A DNA stretch of 64,000 nucleotides from Athene noctua (GCF_965140245.1 NC_134051.1:5106201-5170200); one strand, 5' to 3'. Shown: positions 46,901 through 59,629, numbered from the stretch's first letter. Made by a program: numbers and translations. The notes: generated by a model from the sequence alone, not told the origin.

Positions 46901-47589
46901 CGCAAGCGGCTTTGAAACTTTCCTGGCTATCCTGTGAAATAAGTAGGTATTACTTGACTGTGCGCAGGGATGGAGGTGAGCCAGGAAAAGATCGAACCTC
47001 GGAATGGCATTTTTAAAAATGTCAGATGCTGGGGGTGCATTTGGATGTGCCAGTACTGGAAACGCATCTCTAACCCCCATACCTGGAGGAATCGAGGCTG
47101 GGGGGTCTGTCGGCTCCCTGACCAAGGTGTGAGAGCATCCGCGACACAGATGAAGGAGCCGACGCCTGAGGCCGGGTACCGGTGGACAACTGGAGTCCTG
47201 GCCCAGGAGCTGCTGCAGCCAGTGATTTGCGGTCTGGACAGAGGCCGAAGTTTGCAGGAAAATTTCTTCCCAGCTGGTATTAATATCCCTATACTGGATC
47301 TCCTGTAGCAGTGAGCTGAAATATTGCCTTTCTACAGCAGAGTGAAGACGGGAGAGGACAGGGCAGGGCAGAGAACAGCCAGGCAGTGCCAACCAGGGGA
47401 GTTTATTACCAGCAGCACTTTGCTTTCTGGCTGCAGGCAATTCCTAACAAGGCTGAAGGTTGGGAGAGTGGAGACTGCCAGCCCAACCTGCACGGCTCCT
47501 ACAAGCCTCTGATCCACACAGAGATGCTCAGGAAAAAGAAGGGGACAAATGAAACCCTGAGAAAGGCTCGTGCAGATGTTCATTCAGAT

Positions 47590-48055
47590 TTAAAACGGCC
47601 TTAATTCAATTCCTTACATCACATGCCAAGTGAATCAAGCCGAGCTGAATCAATGGCATTTGGATTTTGAATGAAGAGGTCTGCTTGGAGTTTTAGGGTG
47701 GCTGAACTGATCTGCTCTAAATTCACACCTTTAATTAACTGGAATTAATTTTCCCAAGTGTCACTGCATGCAGACAGAATCTTGGTTGATTTAGAAAGAA
47801 AATTCCAGACCTGGCTTCTTTCTATTCACTTCTGTTCAGCATGCCACCAGCATAGCGAATTCAATAAAGCTGATTTATTTAATAAGTGTACTATAACAAA
47901 TTAAATTAAACACATTTAATACAAACAGATGATGCACCTCATTTAAATGTTAGCTTCTTAATTAAAACCCGGCAATTGTGTTTTGCCCTTTTATTGGCTT
48001 CCTAGTGAAGCATGGTTGTAAAGTCACTTAACACACACACTCAATTACTGGTCTC
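47590..48055. promoter_or_regulatory. Candidate distal regulatory element, homeodomain-site rich
   Basis: AT-rich block with TTAATTAA at 47731-47738, AATTAATT at 47743-47750, repeated AATTAAATTAAA, CATTTAAATG and CTTAATTAAAA, plus AATCAATGG. It is non-repetitive and much denser in TAAT cores than its flanks. Typical look of a conserved developmental enhancer; untested. Confidence 0.35.
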
Positions 48056-49059
48056 AGGTTATACAACTTGACTCCCTCTCCTCCATATGGGCTTTACAAG
48101 AAGGCAGGTCTGTTCCCAGCGCAATCAGCACGCCGTGTACCGCGTCTGCAAGGCAACCGCCTGCCTTTTACCAGGGGAGCTGGGCTGCGGCAGCGGAGCG
48201 AAGCACAGGCTGGATTTACAGTGGCTGCTGAGCAGGCGGGTGGCAGAGGTCAGAGGATTTATAGCCACTGCTGAGCCCCGGGGCGCTGGGTTGTGGTGTT
48301 CCTCAGTAGCAGCAGCGCTGGTTGCTGCTCCCAAGAGAGCAAATTCAACGTTTATCAGGACATCAGTAACAGGAGCAGCAGGGACACACAAGCTGCTGGG
48401 GTTTGACAGCAGCCCGTGTACCTCGTGAAGGTTTTGGAGGAGCCCTGAGGCTCATTTAGAGTGGGGTTGGGATTTTTGTGTCGACTCATGATTTCTCTGG
48501 GGTGCTCAGGCTTGTGCAGGGTCCAGGAGCGCTGGCTCTGTGCTGTGCTGGGCTTACAGCTCCGGGGGGCAGCTCGGGCCCAGCTTTGCCCTGGGGGGGC
48601 AACGCCAGACCAGGGCTTTAGTCTGCAAAGGACCTGATGTGAGCAGCCCTTGGACATGGGGCTCGAGTGGTACTTGTGCTCCTTCCCAAGCCCGTCTGGG
48701 TGCTTTGCAGCCATGAAACTTCCCTGTGCAATAGCCGGTGCAGTTTCATTCCCAGCAAACCCGTCGTTCCCGCACTTGCTTCCTGAATTATGCATCAGTC
48801 ACGGGAAGGCAAATGAAAGGAGGAGATTGTTAGAGGAAAACTTCGCATGAGGAGTGGGGCTATTCCTTCATGCCGTTGACATACTGTTGACACAGCCTTT
48901 GATTTACAGCCGTGGAAGCTGCAGCAAGTCCCGTGCAATCTGTGTTAGCATCCTGCTGGAGGGAGAAGAAAGGCCGAGCTCTCGGGCTGCTGGGAGGCAG
49001 AAGATGACAGTGCTGGTCGCAGGCGGAGCACTGTCCGCCCCCGAGATGCTTTGTTTTGA
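48056..49059. other. Intergenic, no gene recognised
   Basis: Mixed GC sequence with overlapping short open frames on both strands and nothing recognisable. Confidence 0.5.
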
Positions 49060-49330
49060 AAACAACCATCCAGCTCTAATTGCCAATCTTATTTTTTCAT
49101 TATTCTTAAGACATAATGCTCTGTTCTCATTGCTGTTTGCACTGGCAGTGCTCCACGTAACGCAAGGTTCAAGAGAGGAATACAATTTCTTGCCCTTCCG
49201 TATCTCATTTGTTTGGGCATCGTTTCTGACTAATCCCCAGTTAATTACTTTAAGATGATGGCTTCCACGAATGAAAGAGCACCTTTGTGCTTGCTGTATT
49301 TTAGCGCTTACATATCATCGTTCAGGAACA
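49060..49330. promoter_or_regulatory. Candidate distal regulatory element
   Basis: Contains CTCTAATTGCCAATC, CAGTTAATTAC, CATTTGTTTGG and several isolated CpGs over 270 bp of non-repetitive sequence. Called on composition only. Confidence 0.25.
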
Positions 49331-49639
49331 CAACTCTGTTAGCAGATGAAATATAACAAGCAGTTTTGGCCTTTGCTTCCCTTGGGAGATCCTTTACCAC
49401 CAAGCGAGCTACGGGCTCCTGTGGCGCGGGTGGGTCTTTCTCTTCTTTGTGGGTTTTGTTGTGGGTTTTTTTTTTCACAAATAGTTTCCAAAAAACCTTG
49501 GTGGGGATTAAAAGGACTTACGAAACCTTGACATTCTTCATTAGGAAGGAACATAATTTTTTGGCCAGTCCTACGCAAAATACGTCAGCTCTGCAACATG
49601 AACTTCTGTTTAAGCCGAAGGGGTAACGCTATTAAGAAA

Positions 49640-50660
49640 TAGCAACAGTATGTTATTATTTTCTATAAGACCTAGGCACTTAGGAAAGGCACAGTATCTC
49701 GCAATACTGTTCCACGTGTTTCTGCCTTACCACTTTTGGTAAGCAAATCCTAAAATAACTTCCTGACCAACACCTACCGATGTGCTAATTACTGAAAACT
49801 GGAAGAGGAACAATTTACCGAGGGTAAAAGGGATACAATGCTGCGTATGTAATGGAAATGAAATGATGGAAGTCAAGTTCAAAAGCTTTCATTTTCGATT
49901 AGCTTATGTGAATTAGTACAATGTTATAGGAAAATGATGATTTCCAGCCTGCAAGCACGTTTTTCTTGATACTTGGGACACTGCAGCTATTCAAGATGAA
50001 TATCTGTCTCCGTTACAGTTACCTGCAGGACACTCATATGTTGCATTGGAACGCAATTTCTTGGCATGGCAATCTCTCTTCTTTAGTATCTTCCTCTTAA
50101 TTCTGACTTTTTTGTAACAGCTAATGATAAGTATCTCCATCAAAGCCATTGGAGAAAGAAGTCGGCAGAAGTAAAAGCAAAATTATGACCACAGCATTTA
50201 TTCTGAGAGGAAACTGAAGTTGTGTGCTGTTCATAAACATCAGATAAATACTGTGCTGCTGTCGCAGAGATATTCAGATTGAATGTCTGGTGATTGTCTA
50301 ATATCCATAATGCTATTATGTGGCTTGCAAAAACACATTTTGAAGCATGCAAGATCTTCTAATGAAGTTTTAGCAGGTGCATTAAAGATGATTAAGAAAG
50401 AAGACAAGCAAATATTTCCCCAAATGCCAAATGACCTATGCTGCATAATGCATCTGAGCATTGCAGTGACATCTTGTCAAGCTGAATATGGCAGAAATTT
50501 ATCTTCTCTTGGATCTTTTTGATGATGCCAATGTTTACATTATTAGTAGCTTCTATAACTGGATTGTACCCCTTGGTACAGAGCATGGGCCATCATAAAT
50601 GATCTAATCATATGAAAGCAAACTCCTTGCTTTATCATACTGTCAGTTTATTTTAATCTC
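49640..50660. promoter_or_regulatory. 1-kb AT-rich, repeat-free block (candidate element cluster)
   Basis: A continuous low-GC kilobase between more GC-rich flanks, without homopolymers or transposon sequence. Features include GCATAATGCAT, TCATAAATGATC, a TGTACC/GGTACA 6-bp inverted repeat at about 50566-50581, and GCCATTGG. Long unique AT-rich islands like this in a developmental-gene desert are often conserved, but this was not tested. Confidence 0.3.
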
Positions 50661-51445
50661 TGACACAGAAAATTCAAACCTTTTTACTGGCTGAATGTTT
50701 TTAGCCCTGTAATGCTCTCACTGATGTCATGCAGTTGATATTTGTGGTTCATTCCACTTCCCAGGAAAAGCTGTGTGAGTTTTACTGATGGACTCTGACT
50801 ACCCTCTGCATGCAATTTACTGAATATTTGGGAGGAAATTTGCCCTGTGCATTCTCTCCATTGAGAAGCTGCTCACACCGCATTTGAAGTTTCCTTCTAA
50901 ACCTTTGCACTGTTCTATTTCCATCGAGGGTAATTAGCTCTGAAACACATCAACACGGGCAATATCCTGGGCCAGACTGGGTGCTGGATGGACACTGCTA
51001 CACAGACAGACACAAACATCACCTGTTTCTCTTTCAATACCTTAATGCTCTACTCTTCACTACTTTTTCCGCTTCTGAATTTAGAGAGCTTATGTATCAA
51101 AGCACTCCCCTCTGAGGGTATGCAGACCCCCGACAGCGTGCCCGGGCAAGCGATGCCCTCCTGAGTCCCAATAAGAGACCCTTTGGAGCTCAGGAAACAC
51201 CCCAAAATATCCCCTGCTGCCCCTGTTCCTGCCAGCCCGTCCTTGTAAGAGCCAGACCAAAGCTTCTTGTAAGTCCAGTATCCTGCCATAGCACTGCCGA
51301 CCAGTTAGCATGGCTTCATTTTACCTGTCTTTTGTCATTACAGGGACTGAAGCTATGCTTACTCCCCTCATCCATGGTCTGTGTGTAATGAAAAAATCTT
51401 CTGATGGTCTGTGTGAAGGAGAAAAGACATTTGCATATATAGTCT
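50661..51445. other. Intergenic, no gene recognised
   Basis: Ordinary mixed sequence. Short minus-strand frames at 51050-51311 have no recognised domain. Confidence 0.5.
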
Positions 51446-51565
51446 TTTTATCATATCATATGATACCATACCATATTCTATTCTATTCTATTCTATTCTA
51501 TTCTATTCTATTCTATTCTATTCTATTCTATTCTATTCTATTCTATTCTATTCTATTCTATTCAT
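51446..51565. repeat. TTCTA (ATTCT) pentanucleotide microsatellite with degenerate 5' edge
   Basis: Seventeen perfect TTCTA units fill 51476-51560. The preceding 30 bases keep the five-base register with variant units (TTTTA, TCATA, TCATA, TGATA, CCATA, CCATA), and TTCAT/TGAAT closes the array. The open frame through it (51310-51753) encodes a repeating YSILF peptide and is an artefact of the repeat. Confidence 0.97.
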
Positions 51566-54500
51566 TGAATGTTCACTCTTACGCAGGGTACCTGGTGATA
51601 GGGTACATTTGCAGATGTGTAGATGTGTCACACAGGCATGTGAGCTCTCATGTCTTTGATGTGGAATGTTTTCAGACTCTTCTGCCACAGAAGTCAAACC
51701 AGAGAATGAGCTCTACATTTCAAACACCTCTCAGCTACGCAACATGTGGATGATATATCTGTATTTATAGAGAGAGAAAAAAGAGTGCACATAGGCTAAA
51801 ACAAAGAATGCACATAGGCAAAACCAATTAGACATGAAAAATAGGGATACATATCATCATAGATATAGGACAACTCCTCAGTTTGCACAAACCAGGGATA
51901 ATATAATTATTCTAGAGTTTAGTAGGATTTCTGCTTTATATCTTCGTGGTACTTTACGAATCTCAGTTATTTAAAATCTACAGCATCCCTGCTAAGAACA
52001 AACCCAACTTCTAGGTGGGGTAAGTTGTAAACCAGGAGGCCTGACTAAAGAAACATGAGACGCGTGTGACCAGACAACCATCCTTCCTCCCCTTGGGAGC
52101 CCTGTTGGCAAAGGTTGGACAGAAGGAGTAATTAATACTGGAAATGAAAGGCCAATGAACTATTTCTGAGTAAGTGAAGGAAAAGGGAGAAGGTGACCTG
52201 AAGGTGCTGACTTGCTCCTTTGCCTCAGGACATCAGCGTTCCTCCATGGGTATCACCGTTTAATAAGGAGAAAATGGGCATGTGAAGACTCAGTGAGGAG
52301 AGAGCCATAAGGATGAAATGCTAATTGCAGAAATGAGCAAAATGTTACTATTTTCTTATGCAACTCCCTTTCCCTCTCACATCTTCCCTGGATGAGAGCA
52401 GCCATGAGGTACCGTTAACGATGAGGTGGGATTTCTCTATTATTCCTTTTAGACCACAGGGCTGGGAGAGCACATGGAGTAATTAATTTTGACTTACAGA
52501 AGCTGTATTAAATTGGATAGAAATGGGTGAAAATAGGATTAGGAATGGAGTTTAGCCAAGAGCAAACAGAATTAAAACTCTTTAAGAACAGGTCAACACA
52601 GCTGATATCATTGATGCAATGAAAGTAGACAGCTTGGGACATTTTTGAGTGGTAGCGTAATGTCAGAAGTTTTAACCTGCCTAGTACCCGACTAGATCAG
52701 GAGAATTAAAAAACAAGAAGTGATTTTTTTGTTGATGTTGTTGAATTTCTGGCTGCTTTATCTGGTCTGAGCTTTCTGGCTTCCAAGGATTAATTTTGAA
52801 ACAATTGTGCGGAACAAGCAAGAGTCTCCATAAACCCCAACCGATCTAAATGTGCACAGTGCTTTCAACACATGCACCAAAATCTAATTAGTATGGGATT
52901 ATGTTTGTCACAAATAATCAGAAATGGAAGGATCCTTAACGTGAAAACCAACTCCTCTCCCTGAAAAGCCTTCTCACAAAACCCAAAGACAAACCAGACT
53001 CAGGACATTTATTCCCATCAGCCAGGGTCCACGTCTCTGGTGGTGTAAATTTGCATGACTCTGCTGATGACAGTCTCCATCCACTGTCAGGGGCAGAGAA
53101 ATGCTTGGACTGGAGGGCCTGTCTTAATCCAGTTCTGCTGCAAGGGAAATTAGGACCCACTGCTCTGGCTGGGTTCAATCTGGAAATTTTTTTGACCTTT
53201 CTGACACAGTTGGTAAAAGTTTCAAGTGCATTTTCCATCTCTCTGCTCTATCCCAGTGTAAATCCTGTAGACTAAACTGGACCAGGTCCTGCTTTACCCA
53301 TTGAGTCAGTCCTTGCTAACCCAAAGTTGCCCACACCTGAATCTGCTGAGGAATATCTCTAAAAGATGAATGCCCAGCCTTTGTATAAGGCTTTTCAGCT
53401 TCACCTACCAAGTACTTTGGTGAACATTAACTAACGAGCACAGAGCTTTACATTTTCCCTCTCTCCCTGGCTTTATTAAACAGTGCATCCACGGAAGGTC
53501 ACAGCCGGAGGGTTTGTCAGTGTGCACACTGGCTGCCGAAGGTCCCCTTTCATGTGGGAATCTAATTTCTGCAGCTACCGGGAGCTGCACATAAACATGA
53601 ATTTCAGTTGTTTTCTCTGGGGTTTCCATGGTTGCTGGCATCGGTTTGTGTTCTTGTTCTAAAGTAGATGCTCCACAAGTGTGTTTTCTTTGGTCTGAGG
53701 TAGCACGTAATATTGCTAGGAAACCTCAGAAGTTGGCCAGAGGAGCGGAGCGATGCCCCGGCGTGGGGCCACCAGCGTGGGTGGGCACGGCCCCTGCCCC
53801 GCAGCCCTGGGAAGGGGCATCGCCGGCCGCCGGGGCTGCCTCGGCCCCCCCTTCTCGATGGGCAATGGCAATAGCTAACAGGGGATAGTGGTGCTCAGAC
53901 AAATGCCAGATCACAAGTGCAAAGTCAAGGCAACAGGTTTTGGAAAAACACTTTAAAAATCCCTCTGAAAACCAGCTCCCTAAACCTGAGACTGTGCTGC
54001 ACTGAGCCGGGGCTGCCCAATGAGTTCCCAGCCTCCTATTTCGGTGCCTTTTTAATGCCAGAATCTTTCCTTTCCTGTATAATTCTGCAGGTGTTACATC
54101 ACATCCCTGGCTGGGAAGATCAAAGCCCTGGCAAGCTCAGCCCAACACAGATTTGTTTCAGCTCTAACCTACCTGAGCAGCCATGCGTGCGGTGTGCCGG
54201 GGGCACAGCCCGCGGGGACAACGGGGCTCTGCAGGGACCCGCACGATTATAACACAGCCCCAAAAAACCCCCGAGGTCCTGGAGGGCTGCTGTGTTGGAA
54301 GAGAGCACTTGGCTGGGGAGTGCTGGGGTCTGGCTCAGCTCGCTTTCACCTCATGTTGCCCACTGATTTACGTCAGGAAGGGTTTCTGCCAGGTCTTGAG
54401 GCAGAGTGCTGAGGTCTGACTGCATTTTGGGGCAGGATTGTCCCAAAATTGCACAAACAGCAGACTGGGGAGGGACCTGGAGTCAGAGCCCTGCTCTGAC

Positions 54501-56129
54501 ACTGACTTCTCACGTGGCCTCTGCCAAGTCACTCAGCCTGGTGGTATGTACATGGCAGGGATGTCATACACAGAAATGATGTCACACACAGAGGTGCTGT
54601 CACACACAGCAGGGATGTTGTACTGGATCCTGCCTGCCATGGGACACGCTGCCGAGGCAGATGGACCAAAAGCCTCCCTATGCCCAAAGTAATTTTCAGC
54701 CCTCAGATTAAAACCTAGCCTCAAGTCTTGCAGTGCAGAGCTGGTAGTTTCCAGAATTCACTGATTTTGCTCAGTACCCTCGTGCCAAGGGGTTGGTGGG
54801 AGTGAACCACCTGTAGCATGCAGTCGAGGACATAGGGCTCGTCCTTGGTTCCCAGCATCTTGGAAGCAAACCCAGGTCCTCCCCCAGCATGGCACAGAGG
54901 AGGGTTCCAGTACTCGGCCCTTTCTTTTGCTGCAATGCAAGAGGAGGGGGCTAATGGGATTTTTTATTTCTTTTTTTTTTTTTTTTTAAATCTTGACAGC
55001 GTCTCGTTACTGTAAGTCAATTTAGATCTCAATCAGCCCACTTTTCCTTCCTCTGTGCAGCATTTTGCCTCCTCCCCCTTCCTCCTCAGAAGGTAACAGT
55101 ATCTCCTGCTTAGGCATGCATTCCTTTATAATAAGGTATTATGCCTCTATTTATATGCATCTTAGGTGCAGTCTGAGGCAGCTGCTGCTCTCCAGGGCCC
55201 TGGGTGAGGAGCAGAAAATTGAATTCAGCCTGGAATGTGCGGGTGCAGTTGGACATCTGCACCCAGCCAAGGCAGCCCTTCCCCTGCATGTTTTTAACAG
55301 CAAAGTGACGCTCCCTTGGCTCGGGGCTGGTCTGGCACTGTGGTCTGTTTAGGGTCCTACCAGCCACAGGGGAACCCCGTGTGTAGAGTTTTCCAGAGGT
55401 GAGAAGGTGTTTGCAGAGACCTGTCTTACCTGAGCAACTCACCGCAGTGGAGCTGAGGCTCCCAAATCACTCCCCTGTGCAATGAGTTTGGGATTTTGGA
55501 TGCTCCCAACTGGCTGTGCATGGTTTGCATGGCTGGGAGTCCCGTCTCTGCCCCCCCGCCTGATATCCCTCCTTGCTCCGCTATCCAATACTGCCGTGAC
55601 AAATGCGACACAAGGACCCAGCTGGACTGAACTGAAATCGTGCATTTTAGCAGCCTTTTTTGGATTAAGCTATTACAGACCAGACTGCCTAACCGCACCA
55701 ACTTTCCATAATGATTTTCAAAGCGATGAACCCTTTTCCTGTGGGGGGGAGCTTGTTCCATCTTTAGCAGCAAGCAGCACTCGCAGGATGATACCATAGC
55801 TCTGCCCGAATGATTTGAAGTGACTCTGCTTTGCTCTTTGGCTTCTCCTCAGGCTAAAATCCCGACCTTGGAAAGTCAGCGTGGTTTTTGCCATTGACCT
55901 TAACGAATGCCGTGCTTCTACCCGGTGTGTCAGCTTCTACACAGGCTGTGTTTCACCTAAAACATGACTTTTTCCTTTGAGCTAACCCTGATGAAACCTG
56001 TGGACGCGGCCTTTCCCCTCTCACACTGTGAAGTGGTGGAGGGCTCTCGTGGGGACCGCACACCCCCATGGCAGCAGGGGTCAGGGCGCGGGAGAGGCAG
56101 CGCCAGGGCAGGGCTGCCGGGGCTCCTCC
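51566..56129. other. Intergenic, no gene recognised
   Basis: Mixed sequence with a small CpG patch at 53740-53865 and a T17 run at 54971-54987. No exon, RNA gene or named transposon was identified. Confidence 0.5.
54562..54609. repeat. Three-copy 18-bp minisatellite
   Basis: TGTCATACACAG at 54562 and TGTCACACACAG at 54580 and 54598 recur at exact 18-bp intervals. The frame across it shows a six-residue period (MSYTE, MMSHTE, VLSHTA). Confidence 0.7.
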
Positions 56130-56300
56130 ATGAGCTAATTAATGGCCGTGCAGGCGGTGTGGGAGCCCAGGGCTAGTCCTCCCTGGTGGGAAGAGGGCAG
56201 GGTGAGCGGGCTCTGACATCAGCCCTTCCTCCCTGATTAGCTCTTGTTCAGTCTGAGCTAATGAGCCTGAACTCTGAACCCCCCAGGAGAGGGGGTGATC
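56130..56300. promoter_or_regulatory. Candidate element with repeated GAGCTAAT words
   Basis: TGAGCTAATTAATGG near 56131, GATTAGCTCTTG near 56236 and TGAGCTAATGAGCC near 56257 give three GAGCTAAT/ATTAGCTC-like words (the middle one inverted) around a TAATTA homeodomain site. Short and speculative. Confidence 0.25.
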
Positions 56301-57129
56301 TGCCTCTCTTGGGCCTGATACTGGGAGGATCTGCCGGGGAATGGAGGCCGGGTTATCTGCCCGACTGAAAGCCTGTGTTCTCCTTCCTTGCTGTCTTTAT
56401 TTGCGGTCAGGATCATAACACAGCCCAGCTGGAGGAGCCGGGGATAGTAGCCGGTCTGACTAATTGGTCACTGGCATACGTGCTCCAACCTCCACCAGGA
56501 ACCAGCAGATAGCCCCGATTAACCCTTTCAGCACCTGGTGCTCCCCGCCTCATCATGGTTTTGAGATGTTCCGGAGGAAGGAGGCGGTAAGTCAAAGTTT
56601 GTTGATGTTCTGCCCAAGGCATATGCAATCCTGTGTGTGGGTGTCGGATCTGTGCATCCTCTGACACAGCACCGTGATGCTGCTGCAGGTCCTTGGCGAG
56701 GCAGTCCCCGCTCTGAGCTGTTGGCTAGCTAATTCATGGTAGTGGCAATTAAGGAGGAGAGAGGCAATTGTGGGTTGTGTTAAGGGTCTGTGGTGTTCAG
56801 GTGGGCTGTTTGCCACCCTGGTTCTGACAGAGGTGCTCTAGCTCTTTCCAAACCAGCACGGAAAATACCTCCCTCTTCATTCTGGTCCTTCCAAATTCCT
56901 ATTTCCACCACAGACTTTTCTTAAATACTGACTGGTTAGTTTACAAACAACTCAAAGTGCTGGTTTTGTGTGATAAATAAGATACAGCTTAGCAATGAGC
57001 TCCTCATCTTTCCAGGAATGGACTCTGTCTTCGAAGCCCGTCAGCCAATTTAAACATTCCTGATGCAGCGGAACGAGGATGCAGGCCTGCCTTTTGTCCT
57101 TGCCCTCTCCAGGAATTGCAAGCTGCAGA
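56301..57129. other. Intergenic, no gene recognised
   Basis: Ordinary mixed sequence up to the CR1 fragment. Nothing else supported. Confidence 0.5.
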
Positions 57130-57345
57130 CACCAGTAGGAGCAAGCAGGGAATTACTTAGGTGTGCTGCGGATTCTCCATCACTTGAAGACTTTAACCCC
57201 AGGAGTTTTTCACAAAGATCTGCTACGGCTCACACAGGGCTTATAAGCTTGGTGTGGAAAGGTATGTCCTGTATTACGTGTGAAGTCAGACTTGATGATC
57301 ATAATGGCTCTGTCTGGCTGTAAGAGAATAATGTCCCATGTGGGT
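57130..57345 (+). mobile_element. CR1-type LINE 3' end fragment
   Basis: Sense-strand phrases GATTCTCCATCACTTGAAGA and GTCAGACTTGATGATCATAA followed by TGGCTCTGTCTGGC match, as I recall them, the 3' end of ancient sauropsid CR1 elements (GTCAGACTAGATGATCATAA, TGGTCCCTTCTGGC). It is a decayed fragment with no coding capacity. Ends are approximate. Confidence 0.75.
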
Positions 57346-58639
57346 TTTCCTTCTCTTTCATGTAGGAATATTCTCAAGGAAGGCTCGCAGTGGAGGTGAA
57401 ATGGCAGATCAACACTGAAGCAACAAGCTGAGGCTGCAGGGAATGGCTCAGGGGGAAAATCAAAGGGAAGATGTCTTTGTTACCAACCCAGCTGCAACTT
57501 CCTGCTCTGGCTAGAAAATACCCTAGGAGGTGACTTGTCAGAGAATCGCATGCCTTTGCCTTGCCTTGCTTCCCCATAATAAGTGAATAATGAACTTGTA
57601 GGGCAAGGGAAAGGTGGAATTCCCAGAAATTATCATCCTGAGGTACGCACAAAGAGAGTCTCTGTCTTCCACCCCTCAGATCCCTATAAATAGATACAGA
57701 TTGTCAGTGAAGGAGAGGGCTTTCCTCCACTAAGCACAAGTTATAAACAAACCTTTTCGATCAAGTGTCACTCCTGTCAATCTGGAGTCATGCCTTTGAA
57801 TTCGGGGGGGGTGATCTGGACTCCACCCAGGGTCAATGGACCGGTTTCCATCAGCACTGTATTCTCCATAGTTCTCCTTTGTGCTCCCCTAGCCTTTAGT
57901 CCTCATGATGTCCCAGAGATTTTTCTCCCCTCGGGGTTTTTTGATGTACGTGACGTCGATCTTGCGGCTCTTGCTGTGGTGGAGATTTTATGCTGTGGCT
58001 CATGGGGTGAGGAAGGCAGGCTGCCCTGCATATTTGCTTAGACCAAACGGGGTATTTTCCTAACTGAGGAATCAAATGAACTCCACAACCATAGTGTGCA
58101 TTTCATATCGAAAGTGTCATTTTATTTATGGTGAAAAATGGAAGAACAGGATCCAGTCCTTTAGGATAGGCTAGTGGGAACACAACCGATGTTTTGACAA
58201 GCAGCTCAGTGGATATAGCTAATATGTTATACAAGCATATAAGTTATTTTGGAAGAACAATGGTGACATTTTAGTGTAAGCCACTGTTTTCCAGCAAAAC
58301 ACCGACATTCTGGAAGGGAAATGTCTTATCTTTCAAAAGCTGAATTGTTCAGGTGCAGTGACAGAAGTGAAAGCATGAAGCAGATTACTTACATCGGACT
58401 TACTTTGTTGGTGGATGTACAAGACTTTGATATTTGGTGTTTCAAAACCACAGTCTCTGTTAGGGTGGGCGTGAAAGGAGGGACTCAGGGGGAGAAGCCA
58501 GTGGATGAGGAAACCAGATTCCGTAGGCTTGAGGAATCTGCCCAAGGTCAATCTTCTAATTAATGATCAGGGTACCCTAATTGAGTGTACGCTTACTAAA
58601 TTAGCAGGGGTGACCCTTGCGCTGAAGGGACTGCCTTGT
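57346..58639. other. Intergenic, no gene recognised
   Basis: Mixed sequence, AT-rich at 58080-58300. No supported gene or named repeat. Confidence 0.5.
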
Positions 58640-59185
58640 ACTGGGTGACAGGTTGGAACTCAAATTGCTCCCAACAAGGCTGAGTGGGTGACCCCCAAAA
58701 TAGGATGTGCTGAGGAGCAAGTGCAAGGTACTGCAGGAATAACCCATGGGCAACTGGGAAGGATGCAGAACAACTGGACGGGCAGGCAGGGGTCCTTCAG
58801 AAAACAGCCTGAAGATTATTACAGGCCACAAGTTGAGCATGAATCAACAGCCTGATGGAGAAAGTGAAGGGAAAAGAGTTGTTTGGCCTCAGAAAGAGAA
58901 AACTGGAAAAGCAGATGAGAGCAATCTTCAAAACACTTCTGCACAAAAGAGAGGGAACGATCAGTTCTCCACATGCACGGTGGAGAAGAGAGGGCTTAAA
59001 TTTCAGTAAAAGAGGTTCAGACTGAATTTTGCTGAAAGCTGCTAAGGGGGGAGGATGGTGAAGCAGTGTTACAGATCTCCTGTCAAGGTCTGTCTGCTTG
59101 AAGAGCAGACTGGCCAGAAAGGACGGGAGAGAAGCTGATCCTGCCTTTGGGCAGAAGGGACTCAGCCCTTCCTTGCTGCCAGCCT
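58640..59185 (+). mobile_element. CR1 LINE fragment (reverse transcriptase 3' end and UTR region), decayed
   Basis: In CR1 sense order there are: GTGCAAGGTACTGCA; AAGTTGAGCATGAATCAACA; AGTTGTTTGGCCTCAGAAAG; a GAGCAATCTTCAAAAC segment; AGAGGGCTTAAATTTCAG; AGAGGTTCAGACTGAA; and GAGGATGGTGAAGCAGTGTT. These recall the CR1 phrases for the 'tgcaaggtcctgcac', 'gagaagctcaacatgag', 'ttgtttagcctggagaa', 'ttcaactacctgaaa' and 'ggtgaagcactgga' steps. Frame is broken by stops and indels. Ends are approximate and the family is not assigned. Confidence 0.75.
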
Positions 59186-59629
59186 GATGCTGTGACAGGA
59201 TGATCAACCCTTCCCCAGGCAGAGAACAGAGGGACCAATCTCCATCAGCCTGTTAGTACTTTTGTTTTCATGGGGCTGATGAATTGCACCCAAAGGGTTT
59301 AGCGGAAACCTCGGCTCCATTCCTCTGGGGTAGAAACAGTTTATTCTTGCAACCAGGTATTTGTTAATTACCTTCCACCCGGCTGCACAGCCTTTCACTT
59401 TGCTATGATTATGTTACCCAATGAAAAAGGATATGTGGTAACAAGTCAGAGCACAGGGAGCAGAGGAAGGCTAACATTTCAGTTTGCTTGTGTGCTAATC
59501 TTGATCCTCTTCTCCTAAATCCTCTTAACCTCTGTGGGTTTTTTTCAATCACCTGGTTTTGCATCAAACATTACTAGCATGGACAAAAATTGAGCAACAG
59601 AAGATAGCTTCACATCCAGCCTGATGAGC
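59186..59629. other. Intergenic, no gene recognised
   Basis: Ordinary sequence between the CR1 fragment and the next AT-rich block. Confidence 0.5.

Noticed and set aside
46730..47440. 236-codon minus-strand frame
   Set aside because: Its end is a Pro-rich read-through of G runs, with no domain or homologue that I recognise.
51310..51753. 147-codon frame with a YSILF peptide repeat
   Set aside because: The repeat peptide is a direct read of the TTCTA microsatellite, which has no stop in this frame.
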